Origin: Clostridium sp.
Lineage (GTDB): Bacteria; Bacillota_A; Clostridia; Lachnospirales; Lachnospiraceae
Reading direction: 5' to 3'
DNA: 7,552 bases
Assembly (NCBI GenBank): GCA_023666975.1
Contig: JAMPAW010000157.1
Span: 1-7,552, forward strand
Positions 5,476-7,552 of the stretch are shown here, in pieces; positions within the stretch are counted from its first letter, which is position 1; the number at the start of each line of letters is the position of its first letter. The position numbers and the translations under genes were made by a program. The notes under the pieces were generated by a model. It was not told the origin of the DNA. It searched no databases and worked only from the letters and a program-made list of their open reading frames with translations.

Positions 5476-6408
5476 ATGAATTTAACGGTTATTTCTGCAG
5501 AAGAATACGGCAGTATATGTAATGCTTATCAGTATTTCTATAATAGTATGCAATTCCATGAGCTGAATAAGAATAAAGTAAATCAGGTGCAGTATCTTTT
5601 ATTTGGAGAAAAAAAGAGAAAGTTAGCACTTGCAATTGGCATGGAAGACGGAGAGATTCGAGTTCCTTATTCTGCACCGTTTAGTATATTTGAGAAGCTG
5701 CAGAATCATATTAAGCTTGAAGAAATAGAGGAAGCGGTAACATTATTGGAGGAATATGGAAGAGAAAACAATATCCATAAGATTGTGTTTCGTATACCGC
5801 CGGTATTTTATGATGAGTGTTTTATTTCCAAACTGCAAAATGTATTGCTGCGTAAAAGATACCAAATAGAATATTGTGATTTGAATTATCAGTTTCGTAT
5901 TCGCAGTATAGAGGAGTATGAAGATTCCTTAATGCGTAATGCAAGAAAAAATCTCAAAAATGCGATAAAGCAGGACTTTGTATTCTTTCGTTGTGAATCT
6001 AGGGAAGAGAAGCAAGAGGCTTATAATGTAATAGCAGAGAATCGAAAAAGAAAAGGATATCCTTTGCGAATGACATATGAGCAGGTAAATGACACAATCC
6101 AACTAACAGAGCATGATTTCTTTTTGTTAAAGGATGGGGATGTCAGCATTGCGGCCGCTGTGATTTTTAAAGTAAATGAAGAATGTTATCAGGTCATTTA
6201 TTGGGGCGATATTGATGGATATGAAGCAAAGAGACCAATGAATTATCTGGCATATAAGGTATATGAATATTATGTTAACAAAGGAATAAAGATATTGGAT
6301 ATTGGACCTTCCACAGAAGAGGGAATTCCCAATTACGGACTGTGTGATTTTAAGGAAAGTATCGGATGTGAGGTCAGCAGTAAATATACTTTTGTAAAAA
6401 ATTGGTAA
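5476..6408 (+). CDS. FemAB-like / GNAT-fold acyltransferase of a surface-glycan locus
   Basis: 310 residues from ATG 5476, preferred to GTG 5458 because GGAG at 5465-5468 is spaced 7 bases from it. The C-terminal half has the FemAB-type GNAT pattern: a basic helix LMRNARKNLKNAIK (152-165), NRKRKGYP (189-196), FFLLKDGDVSIAAAVIF (215-231), then RPMNYLAYKVYEYYVNKGIKILDIGPS (253-279) and GLCDFKESIG (288-297). The N-terminal half (1-140) looks like a degenerate first GNAT repeat. No signal peptide or membrane helix, so it is cytosolic. Relatives transfer acyl or aminoacyl groups to amines in polysaccharide and peptidoglycan precursors. With a 3-amino sugar being made next door, N-acylation of that sugar is a sensible role, but the characterised enzymes I recall for that step (QdtC/FdtC) are hexapeptide-repeat proteins, so this would be a different solution. 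Substrate is inferred only. Confidence 0.75.
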   Translation: MNLTVISAEEYGSICNAYQYFYNSMQFHELNKNKVNQVQYLLFGEKKRKLALAIGMEDGEIRVPYSAPFSIFEKLQNHIKLEEIEEAVTLLEEYGRENNIHKIVFRIPPVFYDECFISKLQNVLLRKRYQIEYCDLNYQFRIRSIEEYEDSLMRNARKNLKNAIKQDFVFFRCESREEKQEAYNVIAENRKRKGYPLRMTYEQVNDTIQLTEHDFFLLKDGDVSIAAAVIFKVNEECYQVIYWGDIDGYEAKRPMNYLAYKVYEYYVNKGIKILDIGPSTEEGIPNYGLCDFKESIGCEVSSKYTFVKNW

Positions 6409-6421
6409 GGAAATGGGTGTT

Positions 6422-7165
6422 ATGAGGGATATCAATAAGTACACGGAAGATTATAATCAGCCTAATTTTGAAGACTATCAGATAATTTACCGGAGAAAGA
6501 AAATACTTGAAATCATGAAAAGGTACCAGCCCAAGTGTATATTAGAAATAGGTTGTGGCATGGAACCACTATTTCAGTATATTGATTGGGAGTATGATCA
6601 ATATATCATTGTGGAACCAAGTGAGAGTTTTTTTGATCATGCCATTCATTTAGCAGATGGAAATGAAAAAGTGACAGGCTATAACAGATGTTTTTCATCT
6701 ACAGAAGAATTGAAAGACAGTAAAGTGGATTTTGTGATTTGTTCGTCGCTGTTGCATGAATTGGAGCAACCATTGGAATTGTTGCAAAATATTGCTGAAG
6801 TCTGCACAGAGAATACGGTTGTACATATTAATGTGCCAAATGCAAATTCGTTGCATCGTCTGATTGCAAAAGAGATGGGATTAATTGAAGATGTGCATGA
6901 TATGTCTGAGCGCAACAACTTATATCAGCAGCATAATGTATATGATCTAGAAACATTAAAAGCGAGTGTGCATTTTGCAGGATTTGAAGTATTGGAAGAG
7001 GGGGCCTATTTTATAAAGCCTTTTTCGCATGGTCAAATGTATGAAATGATAAAGAAAAATATTATTGATGAGAATGTCTTGGAAGGGTTATATCAGCTGG
7101 AAAAATATTTACCTTATTACGGGAGTGAGATATATCTGAATGTTCAGTTAAAGTTGGTTAAATAG
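6422..7165 (+). CDS. Class I SAM-dependent methyltransferase
   Basis: 247 residues from ATG 6422. AAGGA at 6407-6411 is 10 bases upstream; the in-frame ATG at 6413 is only one base from it, so 6422 is preferred. The Rossmann methyltransferase pattern is clear: motif I LEIGCGMEPL (41-50), the acidic end of strand 2 at VEPSE (64-68, E65 for the ribose of SAM), VDFVICSSLLHELEQP (102-117) and VVHINVPNANSLHRL (133-147). It resembles the small sugar/O-methyltransferases (Methyltransf_23 type) of polysaccharide clusters. The 13-bp gap from the acyltransferase and the 12-bp gap to the glycosyltransferase make co-transcription very likely. The acceptor, a sugar hydroxyl or a lipid- or peptide-linked intermediate, cannot be told from the sequence. 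Confidence 0.85.
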   Translation: MRDINKYTEDYNQPNFEDYQIIYRRKKILEIMKRYQPKCILEIGCGMEPLFQYIDWEYDQYIIVEPSESFFDHAIHLADGNEKVTGYNRCFSSTEELKDSKVDFVICSSLLHELEQPLELLQNIAEVCTENTVVHINVPNANSLHRLIAKEMGLIEDVHDMSERNNLYQQHNVYDLETLKASVHFAGFEVLEEGAYFIKPFSHGQMYEMIKKNIIDENVLEGLYQLEKYLPYYGSEIYLNVQLKLVK

Positions 7166-7177
7166 GAGGAAAAATAT

Positions 7178-7552
7178 ATGAATAATAACATTGAAATGAC
7201 TATAATAATGCCTTCGTATAATAGAGGGGAGTATATAGCAGAAGCTATTGAGTCTGTTTTGAGGCAGAAGGTAACATTTGATTATAAATTAGTAGTGGCT
7301 GACGATGGTTCTACTGACAACTCTTTAGATGTTGTGGATAATTATAAGGATAAGTATCCTGATAAAATTGAAATAATGATATCAGAAAAAAATCACGGGT
7401 TGCTTCCGAATTGTATTCGGGTTTATGAAAAGATGAAAACAAAATATTTTGGTATGCTGGATGCAGATGATTATTGGATTGATGAGAAATTTCTCCAAAA
7501 AGCATATGATTTTTTGGAGAAAAATTCGGAATACGTAATGTATGGTTGTAAT
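7178..7552 (+). CDS. Family 2 glycosyltransferase, N-terminal 125 residues (runs off the window)
   Basis: The frame is open from ATG 7178 to the last base, preceded by an excellent AGGAGG (7164-7169) with 8-base spacing. The GT-A fold signature of family 2 enzymes is visible: start strand MTIIMPSYNRGEYIAEAIESVL (about 7-28), VVADDGSTDNS (nucleotide-sugar binding, about 39-49), SEKNHGLLPN, and FGMLDADDYW (about 91-100), which holds the metal-binding DXD. It should transfer a sugar from an NDP-sugar donor on the cytoplasmic face of the membrane. The C-terminal acceptor region is outside the window, so the donor and acceptor are unknown; the dTDP-3-aminosugar made by the upstream genes is one candidate donor. 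Confidence 0.9.
   Translation, partial: MNNNIEMTIIMPSYNRGEYIAEAIESVLRQKVTFDYKLVVADDGSTDNSLDVVDNYKDKYPDKIEIMISEKNHGLLPNCIRVYEKMKTKYFGMLDADDYWIDEKFLQKAYDFLEKNSEYVMYGCN

Noticed and set aside
6127..6444. 105-codon open frame on the minus strand inside the acyltransferase gene
   Set aside because: Hydrophobic appearance comes from antisense reading of an AT-rich gene; no ribosome site or family match.
1..7552. CRISPR arrays, tRNA or rRNA genes, transposases, long terminal inverted repeats
   Set aside because: Looked for by eye on both strands and none seen; the insertions described have no recognisable transposase or flanking repeats.

Overview
The window is 7.5 kb of low-GC DNA, and every gene lies on the + strand. 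Strong GGAGG-type ribosome sites, several GTG starts, tight spacing and an AAA-ATPase-like/PD-(D/E)XK gene fit a clostridial Firmicute, probably Lachnospiraceae-like. That assignment is inferred from style, not from a marker gene. The locus looks like part of a cell-surface polysaccharide or glycan cluster. It is cut at both ends: the first 126 bases are the tail of an upstream gene, and the last 375 are the start of a family 2 glycosyltransferase.

Sugar genes. A PLP sugar aminotransferase of the FdtB/QdtB type (170-1270) and a cupin dTDP-4-keto-6-deoxyhexose 3,4-ketoisomerase of the FdtA/QdtA type (4819-5229) are the two signature enzymes for a dTDP-3-amino-3,6-dideoxyhexose (Fuc3N or Qui3N). 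A FemAB/GNAT-fold acyltransferase (5476-6408), a SAM methyltransferase (6422-7165) and the glycosyltransferase (from 7178) follow. They plausibly acylate, methylate and transfer the sugar or a neighbouring residue. RmlA/RmlB and a hexapeptide-repeat acetyltransferase are not in the window.

The interruption. About 3.5 kb unrelated to sugar synthesis sits between the aminotransferase and the ketoisomerase. First comes an intact AAA-ATPase-like/PD-(D/E)XK gene (1281-2948), with visibly higher GC than its neighbours. Then comes a three-gene unit with its own good sigma-70-type promoter (2952-2980): a RelA/SpoT-type nucleotide pyrophosphokinase without a hydrolase domain (3016-3957), a 73-residue unknown (3969-4190) and an overlapping 179-residue unknown (4183-4722). 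A hairpin with a T tract ends the unit. This is the best candidate for an undescribed system, possibly a toxSAS-like toxin/antitoxin or defence module, but that role is inferred only from domain and layout.

A second, broken AAA-ATPase-like copy (about 5214-5406) lies right behind the ketoisomerase gene. Its reading frame runs back across the ketoisomerase stop codon, so the last five codons and stop of that gene appear to be built from captured remnant DNA. Two members of one expanding gene family thus sit at the 3' ends of the two signature sugar genes.
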